The notes: a model not told the origin generated them from the sequence alone. Numbered from the stretch's first letter, positions 16,182 to 25,411 are shown. The stretch: DNA of 64,000 bases from CADEDH01 sp965262175 (GCA_965262175.1 CBDHES010000002.1:2976001-3040000); one strand, 5' to 3'. A program made the numbers and translations.

Positions 16182-17483
16182 TCAGACCCCCACCGGGATC
16201 TCGGCCATGACCACGGTCGGACCCCCGGCCGGTGACAGCACCGTGAGGGTCCCCTCGGCGGCCCGCACCCGGTCCTGGAGGCCGGCCAGTCCGTGACCCT
16301 TGGCCACCGCCGCCCCGCCGGCCCCGTCGTCGTGGACGGTGACTCGCAGGACCGGCCCGTCCAGCTCCAGCTGGATCGTCGCCTCGGCGGCACCGCTGTG
16401 CTTGGCGACGTTGGTCATCGCCTCGGCGACCACGAAGTAGGCGGTCGACTCGACGTGGGGATCGAGGCGGGCGTCGTCGATCCCGAGATCGCATCGGGTC
16501 GGCACCGGGGAGCGGACCGCCAGCTCCTCGACGGCGCTGCGCAGCCCCCGGTCGGCCAGCACCGGCGGGGCGATCCCCCGCGACAGGGCCCGGAGCTCGT
16601 CGAGGGTGGCCTGGGTCTGACGCTTGGCGTCGTCGAGGGCCTCCCGGACCTCGGGTGGGGCGTCGCCCGCCTTCAGCTGGGCCCGACCGAGATCCATCGA
16701 CAACCGGACCAGCCGCTGCTGGGGGCCGTCGTGGATGTCCCGCTCGAGGCGACGTCGGGCGCTCTCCTCGGCCGAGCGGGCGGCCGCCCTCCCGGCCACC
16801 AGATCGTCGATCTGGCGCTGCTGGCGGGACAACCCGACCAGCAGGACCTCGCCGAGCAGACCCCGGATCCGAGCGACGGCCCCAACGCCGAACGGGAGGG
16901 TGGCGGCCGCCACCAACCCGACGGCGGTGTAGAACACCGCCCGGATGGCATAGGAGTCGCCGAGGCCGAGCAGCTCGGGGAGATCGCGACTGTCGGGACC
17001 CGATGGGAGCAGCCACCCCCACAGGACGAACGTCGAGCCCGAGATGGCCACCGACCACCAGGTGATCACCATCACGAAGGCGACGACCGCCACCGGGAAG
17101 ACCACGAGGGCGTGGACGACGTCGAACCACCGTTGGACGTCCCGCAGCGGCGTCGTCAACCGCCGAATCGGTCGGGCGTCGGGATCGGGCGTGCGATAGA
17201 CGGGCGGCTCGGGGTCGGCGGCCAGGAGCGAGGCCAGCTGGGCCCGCTCGACCGTGGCGAAACCCTGGGCCAGGTAGAGGGTGAGCACGAGGATCGGCAG
17301 GCCGACGAAGGCGACGACGAGGCCGACGCCGACCGACAGGCCGGTCAGGACGAGGACGAAGGCGATGATCGCCAGCGGGAAGCCGAGGAGCACGTACGCC
17401 GTGTGGCGGAGCAGCAGCTCGAAGCCGGCGACGGCCGCTTCGGACGGATCGGTCCGGAGGGGACGGGTCAGGAGAGGAGTCAT
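16182..17483 (-). CDS. Sensor histidine kinase (HisKA_3 type, membrane)
   Basis: This 433-residue kinase phosphorylates the adjacent NarL-type regulator. The N-terminal half carries about four hydrophobic helices in two pairs, the arrangement of the putative sensor domain found in many actinobacterial kinases. The HisKA_3 dimerisation helix holds the phospho-histidine in RRLERDIHDGPQQRL (about residue 250). The ATPase domain has N-box AEAMTNVAKHS and G1 HDDGAGG. Start ATG 17481-17483. It is transcribed leftward from the 314-bp non-coding region. Confidence 0.9.
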   Translation of the reverse strand: MTPLLTRPLRTDPSEAAVAGFELLLRHTAYVLLGFPLAIIAFVLVLTGLSVGVGLVVAFVGLPILVLTLYLAQGFATVERAQLASLLAADPEPPVYRTPDPDARPIRRLTTPLRDVQRWFDVVHALVVFPVAVVAFVMVITWWSVAISGSTFVLWGWLLPSGPDSRDLPELLGLGDSYAIRAVFYTAVGLVAAATLPFGVGAVARIRGLLGEVLLVGLSRQQRQIDDLVAGRAAARSAEESARRRLERDIHDGPQQRLVRLSMDLGRAQLKAGDAPPEVREALDDAKRQTQATLDELRALSRGIAPPVLADRGLRSAVEELAVRSPVPTRCDLGIDDARLDPHVESTAYFVVAEAMTNVAKHSGAAEATIQLELDGPVLRVTVHDDGAGGAAVAKGHGLAGLQDRVRAAEGTLTVLSPAGGPTVVMAEIPVGV

Positions 17484-17586
17484 GGGTCTGACCGTAGGAA
17501 AGCACCTCGGAGCGCTGGAATCCCGCCCGCTGGCGTCATCGTGGTCGGGCTGGCCCGACCTTCCAACTCCGTGAGGTAGGTGTCAC

Positions 17587-17622
17587 GTGGAGGCGGCCCG
17601 GCCGGAGCTGGACCGCCTCCAC
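17587..17622. repeat. Perfect 10-bp inverted repeat
   Basis: GTGGAGGCGG (17587-17596) is exactly complementary to CCGCCTCCAC (17613-17622), with a 16-bp spacer. Position upstream of both divergent genes fits a dimeric regulator site or an RNA hairpin; no T-run follows. Confidence 0.55.
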
Positions 17623-17744
17623 ATGACGGCGGCGAACAGCCGACGCTTGGGCACGAAGGCTGCTGCAGGCTGGGAAGCCCTTGGCGGAGATAGCTTCCCA
17701 ACACACTTCGTTCTAGCTTTGCCGAGGCCGATTCACAAGGTCCA

Positions 17745-17768
17745 AAGGCCCATTTTCGATGGGCCCTT
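17745..17768 (+). terminator. Hairpin upstream of threonine aldolase gene
   Basis: GGCCCAT (17747-17753) pairs with ATGGGCC (17759-17765) around loop TTTCG; two further A-T pairs follow across a one-base bulge. It ends about 30 bases before the aldolase start. It could be a terminator of upstream transcription or a leader hairpin. The T-tract is missing. Confidence 0.35.
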
Positions 17769-17797
17769 GCCACGCCTCGGCTGGCAAACTGACCATC

Positions 17798-18799
17798 GTG
17801 ATCGATCTCCGCTCCGACACCGTGACCCGCCCCGGCCCCGAAATGAGGAAGGTCGTCGCCGATGCCGTGGTCGGTGACGACGTCTGGGGAGACGATCCGA
17901 CCGTCACCGACCTGGAGGCGACGACCGCCTCCCTCCTCGGCAAGGAGGCCGGGCTCTTCGTCTCATCGGGCACCCAGGGCAACCTGTGCGCGCTGATGGC
18001 CCACTGCCAGCGGGGCGACGAGTACCTGGTCGGCGAGGGGGCCCACACCTACCGCTACGAGGCCGGCGGCGCCGCCGTGCTGGCCAGCATCCAGCCCCAA
18101 CCGGTGCGAACCCTCCCCGACGGCCGGCTCGACCTCGACCACGCAGCGTCGGTCATCAAGCCCGACGACCCCCACTTCGCGGTGACCAAGCTCCTCTGCG
18201 TCGAGAACACCCACGACGGCAAGGTCCTCCCGCTCGAGTTCGGCTCGGAGGCGGCGGCGTTGGCCGCGGCCAACGGCCTGGCCCTGCACCTCGACGGGGC
18301 CCGGTTGTGGAACGCCGCCGTGGCGCTCGACGTCGAACCGGCGGCGGTCGCCGCACCGTTCGACTCGGCCTCGGTCTGTCTGTCGAAGGGGTTGGGGGCA
18401 CCGATGGGGTCGGTGCTGGTCGGCTCCGAGGAACTGATCGGTCGAGCCCGTCGACACCGCAAGATCCTGGGTGGCGGCCTCCGCCAGGCGGGCATGATGG
18501 CCGCCGCCGGGATCTACGCCCTGGAGCACCACCGGCACCGCCTGGCCGACGACCACCGCAACGCCGAACGGCTGGCGGCCGGCCTCGGCGACCTCCCGGG
18601 TGTGACGATCGAGGGCCAGGCGACCAATATGGTGTTCGTCGCGTTCGAGGCCGACCCGGCCCCGGTCATCGCGGCGTGCACCGACAACGACATCCTGATC
18701 GCCGTCTCCGGCACCCGATCCCGTATGGTCACCCACCTCGACGTCACGGCCGCCGAGGTGGAGCAGGTCATCGAGGTCGTCGCCCGGACGGTGAACTGA
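17798..18799 (+). CDS. ltaE: Low-specificity L-threonine aldolase
   Basis: This 333-residue PLP enzyme cleaves L-threonine or L-allo-threonine to glycine and acetaldehyde. It begins VIDLRSDTVTRP, the standard family start, so GTG 17798 is preferred over the earlier open frame. Other marks are the PLP-stacking region GTQGNL, the substrate-side CVENTH, Asp in HLDGARLWN and the Schiff-base lysine in CLSKGLGAPMGS. The length is normal. It is followed 43 bp later by the mutase operon on the same strand. Confidence 0.93.
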   Translation: MIDLRSDTVTRPGPEMRKVVADAVVGDDVWGDDPTVTDLEATTASLLGKEAGLFVSSGTQGNLCALMAHCQRGDEYLVGEGAHTYRYEAGGAAVLASIQPQPVRTLPDGRLDLDHAASVIKPDDPHFAVTKLLCVENTHDGKVLPLEFGSEAAALAAANGLALHLDGARLWNAAVALDVEPAAVAAPFDSASVCLSKGLGAPMGSVLVGSEELIGRARRHRKILGGGLRQAGMMAAAGIYALEHHRHRLADDHRNAERLAAGLGDLPGVTIEGQATNMVFVAFEADPAPVIAACTDNDILIAVSGTRSRMVTHLDVTAAEVEQVIEVVARTVN

Positions 18800-18842
18800 G
18801 TCCGATCCCCCTGACCGCACCCTGATGACGAGAGAGACCTCG

Positions 18843-20498
18843 ATGGCAGAGCGAACCGACGGCCGGCCCGATCCGAGCCCCGAGTACACGGCCTACCGGG
18901 AGGCCTACGAGGCATCCCGGCTGCGGGACATCCCCTTCGAGACGATGTCGGGCGTACCGGTCGAGCCCGTGTACGGCGACGCCCCGTACCCCGGCCAGTA
19001 CCCCTACACCCGGGGTGTCTACCCGTCGATGTACCGGTCCCGGCTGTGGACGATGCGGATGTTCGCCGGGTTCGGCACCGCCGAGGACACCAACGGCCGG
19101 TTCAAGGAGCTGATGGCCAACGGCGTGATGGGGTTGTCGACGGCCTTCGACATGCCGACCCTGATGGGCCGAGACTCCGACTCGCCATGGTCGACGGGCG
19201 AGGTCGGCCGGGCCGGGGTGGCCATCGACACCCTCTCCGACATGGAGGATCTCTTCGCCGACATCGACCTCGGCTCGGTGTCGACCTCGATGACGATCAA
19301 CGGGCCGGCGGCGGTCGCCCTGGCGATGTACGTGGCCGTAGCCGAGAAGAGCGGCGTCGCCCGCGGCGATCTGGCCGGCACGATCCAGAACGACATCTTC
19401 AAGGAGTACCAGGCCCAGAAGGAGTACATCTACCCGCCCCGGCCGTCGGTCAGGATCGTCACCGACATGATCCGCTTCACCGCGGCCGAGATGCCCCGAT
19501 GGCATCCGGTGTCGATCTCCGGGTACCACATCCGGGAGGCGGGCAGCACTGCGGCCCAGGAGCTGGCCTTCACCCTGGCCAACGGGTTCGCCTACGTCGA
19601 GGCGGCGATGGCGGCCGGGGTCGACGTCGACACGTTCGCCCCCCGGCTCAGCTTCTTCTTCAACTCCCACAGCGACTTCTTCGAGGAGATCGGGAAGTTC
19701 CGGGCCGCTCGCCGCATCTGGGCCCGGTGGATGAAGGAGCGGTACGGCGCGGAGAGCGAACGGTCGCTGCTGTGCCGGTTCCACACCCAGACCGCCGGGG
19801 TGTCGCTCACCGCCCAACAGCCGGAGATCAACATCGCCCGGGTGGCGATCCAGGCGTTGGCCGGGGTGCTGGGCGGGACCCAGAGCCTCCACACCGACTC
19901 CTACGACGAGGCCCTGGCCCTCCCGACCGAGGACGCGGCCCGCATCGCCCTCCGGACCCAGCAGATCGTGGCCCACGAGACCGGGGCGGCGATCGTCGCC
20001 GACCCCCTCGGGGGAGCCCCTTTCGTCGAGTGGATGACCGACGAGATGGAGCGGCAGGCCGAGGCGATCTTCGCCCACCTCGACGACCTGGGCAACGGGT
20101 CGATCCTCGAGGGGGTCTACACCGGAATCGAGAACGGCTACTTCGTCGGCGAGATCGCCGACGCCGCGTACCGGTTCGAGCGGGAGGTCAACGCCGGGCG
20201 CCGCATCATCGTCGGGGTCAACGAGTTCACCGAGGGTGACGATGGTGAGGGCGACATCCTCCGGATCGGGGCCGAGGTCGAGGAGTACCAGCTGAAGCGG
20301 CTGGCCGACGTGAAGCAGTCCCGGAACGACGAGGCGGTGGCCGCCGCCCTGGCCGAGGTCCGAGCGGTGGCGGCCGACCCGACCCGCAACGTGGTGCCCC
20401 CGATCGTCGACGCGGTGAAGACCTACGCCACGCTCGAGGAGATCTCCATGGCCATGGAGGCCGAGTTCGGCACCTACGTCGAGAAGGCGATCATATGA
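18843..20498 (+). CDS. icmA: B12-dependent acyl-CoA mutase large subunit, isobutyryl-CoA mutase type
   Basis: This 551-residue TIM-barrel subunit belongs to the methylmalonyl-CoA mutase family but lacks the B12-binding domain, which is encoded by the next gene. Substrate-pocket residues are Phe74 (in MRMFAGFGTA), Ala101 and Gln192 (in KEYQAQKEY). Methylmalonyl-CoA mutase has Tyr89/Arg207 at these places and isobutyryl-CoA mutase has Phe80/Gln198. The 118-residue spacing is identical, and Ala101 argues against the 2-hydroxyisobutyryl-CoA enzyme (Asp). The expected reaction is isobutyryl-CoA to n-butyryl-CoA. ATG 18843 is chosen for the GAGAGAG ribosome site; ATG 18825 is an alternative. Its stop overlaps the small-subunit start (ATGA). 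Confidence 0.85.
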   Translation: MAERTDGRPDPSPEYTAYREAYEASRLRDIPFETMSGVPVEPVYGDAPYPGQYPYTRGVYPSMYRSRLWTMRMFAGFGTAEDTNGRFKELMANGVMGLSTAFDMPTLMGRDSDSPWSTGEVGRAGVAIDTLSDMEDLFADIDLGSVSTSMTINGPAAVALAMYVAVAEKSGVARGDLAGTIQNDIFKEYQAQKEYIYPPRPSVRIVTDMIRFTAAEMPRWHPVSISGYHIREAGSTAAQELAFTLANGFAYVEAAMAAGVDVDTFAPRLSFFFNSHSDFFEEIGKFRAARRIWARWMKERYGAESERSLLCRFHTQTAGVSLTAQQPEINIARVAIQALAGVLGGTQSLHTDSYDEALALPTEDAARIALRTQQIVAHETGAAIVADPLGGAPFVEWMTDEMERQAEAIFAHLDDLGNGSILEGVYTGIENGYFVGEIADAAYRFEREVNAGRRIIVGVNEFTEGDDGEGDILRIGAEVEEYQLKRLADVKQSRNDEAVAAALAEVRAVAADPTRNVVPPIVDAVKTYATLEEISMAMEAEFGTYVEKAII

Positions 20499-20938
20499 CC
20501 GATCAGCTCAGCGCCGACCAACGAACGGACGCCCCGACCCCGACCGAGGTCCGCGTCATCCTGGCCAAGCTCGGTCTCGATGGCCACGACCGGGGCCTCA
20601 AGGTCGTGGCCCGGATCCTTCGGGACGCCGGCATGGAGGTCATCTACCTCGGCCTGCGGCAGACGACCGACTCGATCGTCGCCGCCGCCGAGCAGGAGGA
20701 CGCCGACGCCATCGGGCTGTCGATGCACAACGCCGGTCACATGACGCTGGCCCCGATGATGCTGGAGGCGCTCGACACCGCTGGCCTGTCGATCCCGCTC
20801 GTCGTCGGCGGGATCGTCCCCACCGACGACGTGCAACCCCTGCTCGACGCCGGCGTCTCGGCGGTGCTGGGGCCGGGAGCGTCGGCCGAGGAGGTGGCCC
20901 GGACGGTGCGGGACGCGGTCGCAGCCCATGCCGGCTGA
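20495..20938 (+). CDS. icmB: B12-binding small subunit of acyl-CoA mutase
   Basis: This 147-residue Rossmann-like cobalamin-binding protein carries the base-off/His-on signature LDGHDRGLK (DxHxxG) near residue 29. Downstream are the conserved GLSMHNAGH and VVGGIVPTDD loops that hold the lower ligand tail. It pairs with the large subunit immediately upstream (4-nt overlap) to form the split mutase. It is co-transcribed with the MeaB-type chaperone, whose start overlaps this stop by 11 nt. Confidence 0.92.
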   Translation: MTDQLSADQRTDAPTPTEVRVILAKLGLDGHDRGLKVVARILRDAGMEVIYLGLRQTTDSIVAAAEQEDADAIGLSMHNAGHMTLAPMMLEALDTAGLSIPLVVGGIVPTDDVQPLLDAGVSAVLGPGASAEEVARTVRDAVAAHAG

Positions 20939-22004
20939 GCCGGGGGTCACCACACCGAGTGGCTCGTTCGCCCCGGCGACGAACGGCACCCGGGCCCGAT
21001 CGGCCCGCCACCGGGATCCGGCCGAGCTCTACCGAGCAGCCCGGGACGGCGAGCGACGGGCCCTCGGCCGGCTGCTGACCCTGGTCGAGCGGGGCGGTCC
21101 GCCGGCCGACCAGATCAGCGAGCTGGCCCACCCCGACGCCGGTCGGGCCCACATCGTGGGGATCACCGGAGCGCCGGGCGCCGGCAAGTCGACCCTGACC
21201 GGGCAGCTCGTGTCGCTCATCGCCGACGGAGGCCAGCGGCCGGCGGTGTTGGCCGTCGACCCGTCGTCGCCCTTGACCGGCGGGGCGATCCTCGGCGATC
21301 GGATCCGGATGGATGGCGAGACGATCGACGAGCGGGCCTTCATCCGGTCGATGGCCACCCGAGGCCATTCCGGGGGGTTGGCGCTGGCCGTTCCTCTGGC
21401 GGTTCGGCTCTTCGACGCCATGGGCTACGACCCCGTGATCATCGAGACCGTCGGGGTCGGCCAGGTCGAGGTCGACGTCGTCGGTGCGGCCGACACCGCC
21501 CTGGTGGTGGTGACACCGGGGATGGGCGACGCCGTCCAGGCCAACAAGGCCGGCCTGCTCGAGGTGGCCGACGTGTTCGTGGTCAACAAGGCCGACCGGC
21601 CGGGAGCCAACGACGTCCGACGGGACCTCGACCTGATGCTGGATCTCAGCCACCTGACCGGTCAGGAGTCCGACGACGGCTACCGTCCGCCGATCGTGAT
21701 GAGCTCGGCCCTCGACGGGACCGGAGCCCAGGACGTGCTGGATGCGGCCGTGGCCCACCGCCGATACCTCGAGGACAGCGGCCTCCGGGACCGTCGCCGC
21801 CGGCAGCGCATCCGGACCGAGGTGCAGGCCCGGATGGAGCAGCACCTCATCGCCTTGACCGACCGGCTCTTGTCTTCCGAGGCTGGGGCGGAGATCCTGG
21901 AGGAGGCGAACAACGGCGTGATCCCACCGACCAGGGCCAGTTCAGCCCTCCTCGACCACCTCCTCCACCGACCGCCTCCTCAACCCCAGGGAGAATCCCG
22001 ATGA
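20928..22004 (+). CDS. meaB: MeaB/ArgK-type G-protein chaperone of the B12 mutase
   Basis: This 358-residue SIMIBI-class GTPase protects and reactivates adenosylcobalamin mutases and helps load the cofactor. The P-loop is GAPGAGKST, switch region DPSSPLTGGAILGDRIRM, then Walker-B-like IIETVGVGQVEVD and NKAD specificity motif. The N-terminal extension is helical and the C-terminal part is the dimerisation arm. Start ATG 20928 overlaps the small-subunit gene, and the stop overlaps the thiolase start (ATGA), so all four genes are translationally coupled. Confidence 0.93.
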   Translation: MPAEPGVTTPSGSFAPATNGTRARSARHRDPAELYRAARDGERRALGRLLTLVERGGPPADQISELAHPDAGRAHIVGITGAPGAGKSTLTGQLVSLIADGGQRPAVLAVDPSSPLTGGAILGDRIRMDGETIDERAFIRSMATRGHSGGLALAVPLAVRLFDAMGYDPVIIETVGVGQVEVDVVGAADTALVVVTPGMGDAVQANKAGLLEVADVFVVNKADRPGANDVRRDLDLMLDLSHLTGQESDDGYRPPIVMSSALDGTGAQDVLDAAVAHRRYLEDSGLRDRRRRQRIRTEVQARMEQHLIALTDRLLSSEAGAEILEEANNGVIPPTRASSALLDHLLHRPPPQPQGESR

Positions 22005-23200
22005 GCACGAACCCCGCACCCGTCTACCTCGTCGACGGCGCCCGAACCCCGATCGGGCGGTTCAACGGCAGCCTGGCCTCGTTCTCGGTCACCGACCTCG
22101 GCGGGAAGGCGATCGCCGCCGCGCTGGACGCCGCCGGTGTCGGCGCCGAACACGTCGATCACGTCGTGATGGGCCACGTGCTCGGGGCCGGGGCCGGCCA
22201 GTCGGCGGCCCGCAACGCCAGCGTCAAGGGCGGCGTCGGGATGGACGTCCCGGCCGTCACGGTCAACAAGGTCTGCCTCTCGGGCCTTCAGGCCATCAAC
22301 TACGGCTGGATGCTGATCGCCACCGGTCAGGCCGACGTCGTCGTCGCCGGCGGTATGGAGTCGATGACCCAGGCCCCGTACCTGCTCCCCAAGGCCCGCA
22401 GCGGCTACGGCTACGGCCATGGAGAGCTCGTCGACTCGTTGATGTACGACGGGTTGACCTGCTCGATCGAGTCGGTGCTGATGGGCGAGGGGACCGACAC
22501 CTACGCCAAGGCGGCCAGCCTGTCCCGCGATGCCCAGGACGCCTACGCCGCCGAATCGCATGAGCGGGCGGCCCGGGCCATCAAGGACGGCCTGTTCGAC
22601 AGCGAGGTGTTCGCCGTCGAGATCCCCCAGCGCAAGGGTGATCCGATCACCTTCGCCGAGGACGAGGGGGTCCGCCCGGGGACCGACACCGACTCGTTGA
22701 GCGGGCTGCGGCCGGCGTTCGTGTCCGACGGCACGGTGACCGCCGGCAACGCCTCGCAGCTGTCGGACGGGGCCTCGGCCACCGTGCTCGCATCGGCCGC
22801 CGCCGCCGAGCGCCTCGGGTTGTCGCCGATCGCCGAGCTGATGGCGTTCGGCCACGTGGCCGGGCCCGACAACTGTTCGCTGCTCCACCAGCCGTCGCGG
22901 GCCATCTCGGTCGCCCTCGACCGGGCCGGCCTGACCGCCGGCGACGTCGACCTGTTCGAGATCAACGAGGCGTTCGCCGCGGTCGCCCTCGGATCGGTCG
23001 ACGAGTTGGGCGTCAGCACCGACATCGTCAACGTCAACGGTGGGGCGATCGCCCTCGGCCACCCGATCGGGATGTCCGGCAATCGGCTCGCCCTCACCGC
23101 AGCCCATGAGCTTCGCCGCCGGGGCGGAGGCATCGCCGCCGCCGGCCTCTGCGGTGGTGGCGGCCAGGGAGACGCCGCCATCCTCAAGGTCGCCGGATAG
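22001..23200 (+). CDS. Acetyl-CoA acetyltransferase (thiolase)
   Basis: This 399-residue thiolase either condenses two acetyl-CoA or cleaves 3-oxoacyl-CoA. The nucleophilic Cys92 lies in VNKVCLSG. The second half has NEAFAAVA, GHPIGMSGNR (His) and the C-terminal CGGGGQG Cys, so both half-sites are intact. It is the last gene of the mutase-MeaB operon, which fits beta-oxidation of the butyryl-CoA formed. Degradative and biosynthetic thiolases cannot be separated from sequence alone. It ends at TAG 23198-23200, inside a tandem repeat. Confidence 0.92.
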   Translation: MSTNPAPVYLVDGARTPIGRFNGSLASFSVTDLGGKAIAAALDAAGVGAEHVDHVVMGHVLGAGAGQSAARNASVKGGVGMDVPAVTVNKVCLSGLQAINYGWMLIATGQADVVVAGGMESMTQAPYLLPKARSGYGYGHGELVDSLMYDGLTCSIESVLMGEGTDTYAKAASLSRDAQDAYAAESHERAARAIKDGLFDSEVFAVEIPQRKGDPITFAEDEGVRPGTDTDSLSGLRPAFVSDGTVTAGNASQLSDGASATVLASAAAAERLGLSPIAELMAFGHVAGPDNCSLLHQPSRAISVALDRAGLTAGDVDLFEINEAFAAVALGSVDELGVSTDIVNVNGGAIALGHPIGMSGNRLALTAAHELRRRGGGIAAAGLCGGGGQGDAAILKVAG

Positions 23201-23237
23201 GCGAGCCGGTCGCCGCCGGGTAGGCGAGCCGGTCGCC
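23198..23237. repeat. Two hairpin-forming 17-bp direct repeats between convergent genes
   Basis: The same 17-bp unit occurs at 23198-23214 and 23221-23237. Each unit contains GGCGA-GCCGG-TCGCC and so can fold into a 5-bp hairpin. They fill the gap between the thiolase stop and the convergent methyltransferase-like gene, a plausible bidirectional terminator. Confidence 0.6.
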
Positions 23238-23873
23238 TCAGGCGACTCGTTCGAACAGGTAGGCGAAGGGTGAGCGGGTGTAGCCGATGCCCCGGCCCCG
23301 CTCATGGAGGGCCTCGGCCGTGATCGTCTGAGGCTTCTTGGGGACGAGGTACTCCTCCAGTGCCTCGGTCGAGACGCGGTACCGGCCCGGTCGGGCGATG
23401 ACCACGCCAGCGAGCCGATACCGATGATCGATCGAGGCCATCGCCGCGTCGCCGTGGCTGGGGTTGACCAGGAGCCGCCCCCCGATGCGAAGGTGCTCGG
23501 TGCAGTGCTCCGAGACGAACCCGGCGTACAGGGACACGAGGAGGTCGAACGACTCCGGTTCGAGGTCGAGGGCCTCCCGGTAGTCGCGGTGAAGGAACGT
23601 CACCGAGCGGGGCCCATGGGCGGGCGCGTTGGCCGCGATGATCTCATCGACCCCCTCGGTGTCGGCGAAGAAGTGGGCGGCCCGTCGGTCGAGATCGACG
23701 TAGGTCACCTCGCCGAACACGAACGACGGGGCGAGGTCGACGAACGAGCCGGGATAGAGCACCGTCTGGGCGACGACGGCGGCGGCGACCGCCGAGAACA
23801 GCCGGAACCGATCGCCGGTGTGCCGATCCTGGGCTGCCCACAGCTTCTCGGTCCGGGCCAACATCCCGGTCAT
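23238..23873 (-). CDS. Putative SAM-dependent methyltransferase-like protein
   Basis: This is a 211-residue soluble alpha/beta protein. The sequence order fits a Rossmann methyltransferase core: VLYPGSFVDLAPSFVF (first strand and loop), VTYVDLDRRA (second strand with acidic end), SFDLLVSLYAGF (strand 4) and HLRIGGRLLVN (strand 5). The SAM-binding glycine motif is weak, so catalytic function is uncertain. ATG 23871-23873 is used; a second ATG three codons on is possible. It is convergent with the thiolase gene. Confidence 0.6.
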   Translation of the reverse strand: MTGMLARTEKLWAAQDRHTGDRFRLFSAVAAAVVAQTVLYPGSFVDLAPSFVFGEVTYVDLDRRAAHFFADTEGVDEIIAANAPAHGPRSVTFLHRDYREALDLEPESFDLLVSLYAGFVSEHCTEHLRIGGRLLVNPSHGDAAMASIDHRYRLAGVVIARPGRYRVSTEALEEYLVPKKPQTITAEALHERGRGIGYTRSPFAYLFERVA

Positions 23874-24105
23874 TCTAGGTTTCCGCCCCCGGGCGGTCCC
23901 GCGGGAGCGCCCGGGGGCGAGCCCCACGGGTGGGGCCGGGGCAGACGGGTCGGACGGGAGGACCGACGGGTGACGTGACCCGGCAGGGTCGACCTACCTG
24001 GTCGTTCTGCCCCCCCGGTCGGGGCCCGTTGCCCGGTCGTTCCGCGACGAAGCCCGACCCCGAACTCGTTCAGATTCGAATGAACCATCTACCGTTGGAG
24101 GTGGC

Positions 24106-25373
24106 GTGACGGACGGCGGGATGGCGGATGCTGCCGATGATGAGGAGATCGGCCGCGAGTGGCGACGGCTTCTCGCGGCCCAAATCGACCTGCGGCTCAC
24201 CCTGGCCGACACCGAGGATCCGGATGCCCGAACCGAGCTGATCGACCGGATCAAGCACAACCGGGTGGTGCTCCGGGCGATCGAGGGCCGCCTCGACAAC
24301 CCGACCGTCGATCCCGTTGATCCCGTCGATCCCGTCGATCGGCCGGCTGACCCACCGAACCCGGCGATCGAGATCGAGGAGCAGACCGTGGCATCCACCT
24401 CCGGGGACGACGACCCCCCGACCCCTGAAGCCGCCTTCCCAGCTCCCGGTCGGCCCGAGGCCGAGCCCGACCCTGGACCGGGTCCCGAGCCCGGACGGCG
24501 GGGAGACCGGCGGGGGCGGTGGCCGCTCGTGGCCGGAGCGCTCGCCCTCGCCGCGGTGATCGCCGTTGGCCTGTGGTTGCTCCTCGGGCGCGACGACGAG
24601 CGGGCCGCCACCGCCCGGGGCGAGGTGGCCGGGCAGCCCGACGGATCGGATCGGTCGACGACGACCGTGCCCTCCAGCGCGACGCCGATGCGGTGCGGGG
24701 CCAGCTGGCCCGCCTCGGGTTCTCCGGGCTGGAGGTCTCGGTGGTCGATCCGACGATCTACGTCGCCGGCACCGTCGCCACCGAACAGGATCGGTCGACC
24801 ATCCGCAGCGCGCTGGTGGCGTCGGTCGGTGGTGACCGGCTCGACCTGACCGGCATCGTGGTCGACCCGGTGACCGGTGGACCCGGGCCGGGCCCAGGGC
24901 CGGGACCAGGCCAGCAACCGGGTGGGACCGGGCCGGGCGGACCGATGCCCGGCGCTCCCCCGCCGGGAGCCCCGCCGCCGGGCTTCGTGCCGCCGACCGA
25001 GGAGCAGCGGGCCGCCCTCCAGGACGACCTCGACCGGGTCCTCGCGATGACGCCGCTGGTGTTCGACGTCGGCTCGACCGAGCTCAACGAGCTTCAACGC
25101 CAGACCCTCGACACCGTCATCCGGCCGTTGCTCGAGGCCCATCCCGGGGTGCCGGTGCGCCTGGTCGGGTACACCGACGGGACCGGGCCGCCCGACGACA
25201 ACGACCTGCTGAGCTTGGCGCGGGCGATCGCCGTGCAGGAGTACCTGGTCTCGACCGGCGTACCCGAGTTCATCCTCCGGGTGGAGGGGCGGGGCGCGGC
25301 CGACGCCTCGGGCGACGCCTCCCGGGACCGTCGGGTGGAGATCGAGGTGGTCGACGGACCGTACCGGCCCTGA
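24106..25373 (+). CDS. OmpA-C-domain membrane protein, frameshifted at a 5-bp repeat
   Basis: The first frame starts at GTG 24106 behind GGAGGTGGC. It encodes a helical cytosolic part, a VDP tandem repeat (24307-24340), a Pro/Glu linker and one transmembrane helix (residues 140-161). A shift is then needed: the frame from about 24655 to 25373 encodes a BON-like domain, a Pro/Gly linker and an OmpA C-terminal domain (TPLVFDVGSTELNE, LVGYTDGTG, GRGAADAS, DRRVEIEV). CGGAT is duplicated at 24642-24651. Removing one copy restores a single 420-residue protein across the junction (...QPDGSVDDDRALQ). It probably anchors to peptidoglycan. The break is either real slippage or a sequence error. Confidence 0.75.
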
Positions 25374-25411
25374 TCAGGGCGGCAGAAGGTCCGCCGCTAC
25401 CCTGCACCGCC

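Larger units (their letters stand above)
17484..17797. other. 314-bp non-coding region between divergent genes
   Basis: It separates the histidine kinase (left) from threonine aldolase (right) and is less GC-rich than its surroundings around 17690-17760. It contains a perfect 10-bp inverted repeat (17587-17622) and a GC/AT mixed hairpin just before the aldolase gene (17745-17768). No convincing gene, tRNA or riboswitch was found. It presumably holds both promoters. Confidence 0.6.

Noticed and set aside
18843..20498. Methylmalonyl-CoA mutase assignment
   Set aside because: Phe74 and Gln192 replace the Tyr/Arg pair needed for the methylmalonyl carboxylate; isobutyryl-CoA mutase fits better.
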